Assembly: GCA_963726665.1 (NCBI GenBank)
Contig: CAVSDW010000013.1
Location: forward strand, 78,924-142,923
Source: RPQJ01 sp963726665
GTDB lineage: Bacteria > Pseudomonadota > Gammaproteobacteria > Steroidobacterales > Steroidobacteraceae
Reading direction: 5' to 3'
Length of the DNA stretch: 64,000 nt
Below, piece after piece: positions 63,703-64,000 of the stretch (position 1 is its first letter; every line of letters starts with the position of its first letter). The translations under genes and the position numbers were made by a program. A model generated the notes under the pieces. That model saw nothing but the letters and a program-made list of their open reading frames with translations, searched no databases and had not been told where the DNA came from.

Positions 63703-64000
63703 GGGGTTGTTGAATTTGCTGCCGGACTGAGTACCGGGGAGCAGCGGCTGTTACTTCACTCGCAGCCATGCAGGGCGACTCGCGAATTTGAGGTACGTGG
63801 GAAGGTCGAAACGGATCCTGAGGCCACAGGGGAAGCGGACCTTCGGGAAGGGGGCGAAACGTCCGGAAGCAGCCGTATGAGCGCTGTTCCTAAAGCAGAC
63901 GCCTACGATCTCCCTCGCTCCACTTGTCAGCATCGGGCGAGAATATTCCGCGGTGCTTGCGCACTGCCCGCGCGGATCAGTCTTCCTCAGGATCGCTTGT
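63703..64000. other. terminal intergenic region
   Basis: No convincing gene. A 60-codon minus-strand frame at 63751-63933 has no recognised family and no clear ribosome site; nothing else is seen. Confidence 0.3.

Noticed and set aside
63751..63933. 60-codon minus-strand frame near the right edge
   Set aside because: No homology, no ribosome site and no conserved context.

Overview
This 64 kb window comes from a high-GC proteobacterial chromosome. The type of glutamate-cysteine ligase (gshA), the ferrochelatase (hemH), the cbb3 oxidase cluster with ccoGHIS, a PEP-CTERM protein behind a sigma-54 promoter and a class I PHA synthase fit an aerobic to microaerobic, probably environmental gammaproteobacterium. 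That placement is an inference from gene content. No rRNA, tRNA, CRISPR, IS element or prophage was recognised.

Layout. 0-8.5 kb: a truncated quinone oxidoreductase, a PII protein with a [2Fe-2S] ferredoxin, a ferredoxin-reductase-like flavoprotein (one frameshift), a PHA synthase, and a TetR/HlyD/ATPase/permease efflux operon. 8.5-25 kb: a low-oxygen signalling and respiration block. It holds a REC-PAS-GGDEF-EAL protein, a tandem universal stress protein, ccoNOQP-(small membrane protein)-ccoG-ccoH-like-ccoI-ccoS-safE, an Hsp20, a heme-PAS FixL, FixJ, an orphan receiver protein and a VIT/CCC1 transporter. FixL keeps the oxygen-sensing His and Arg at the expected spacing, so it may control the adjacent oxidase. 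25-32 kb: CbpA, TrxC, small proteins, a pyruvate carboxylase broken by many single-base frameshifts, and a frameshifted isoaspartyl peptidase. 32-40 kb: a quinoprotein cluster with a PVA-dehydrogenase-like PQQ enzyme, a cytochrome/Vgb-propeller protein, and a PQQ dehydrogenase fused to a C-terminal phloroglucinol-hydrolase-like (PhlG/DAPG hydrolase) domain, co-directional with gshA.

40-44 kb: a PEP-CTERM secreted protein with a near-perfect sigma-54 promoter and a strong terminator, two tandem DUF2845 proteins and a DUF885 protein. 44-58 kb: gabD, an MFS exporter, hemH, YceI/cytochrome b561 genes, a complete polyamine-type ABC transporter followed by an aminobutyraldehyde dehydrogenase (patD-like), a fructosamine-kinase-family protein and a YbaK-type deacylase. 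GabD, PatD and the transporter together suggest putrescine to GABA to succinate catabolism. 58.5-64 kb: two decayed genes (GFA family, YcaQ family), an M20-family protein that has lost several metal ligands, and an acyl-CoA dehydrogenase.

Four families of palindromic intergenic repeats punctuate gene ends and in several places supply stop codons. Single-base frameshifts cluster in a few loci while neighbouring genes are intact. They are either genuine decay or assembly error, and only reads can decide.
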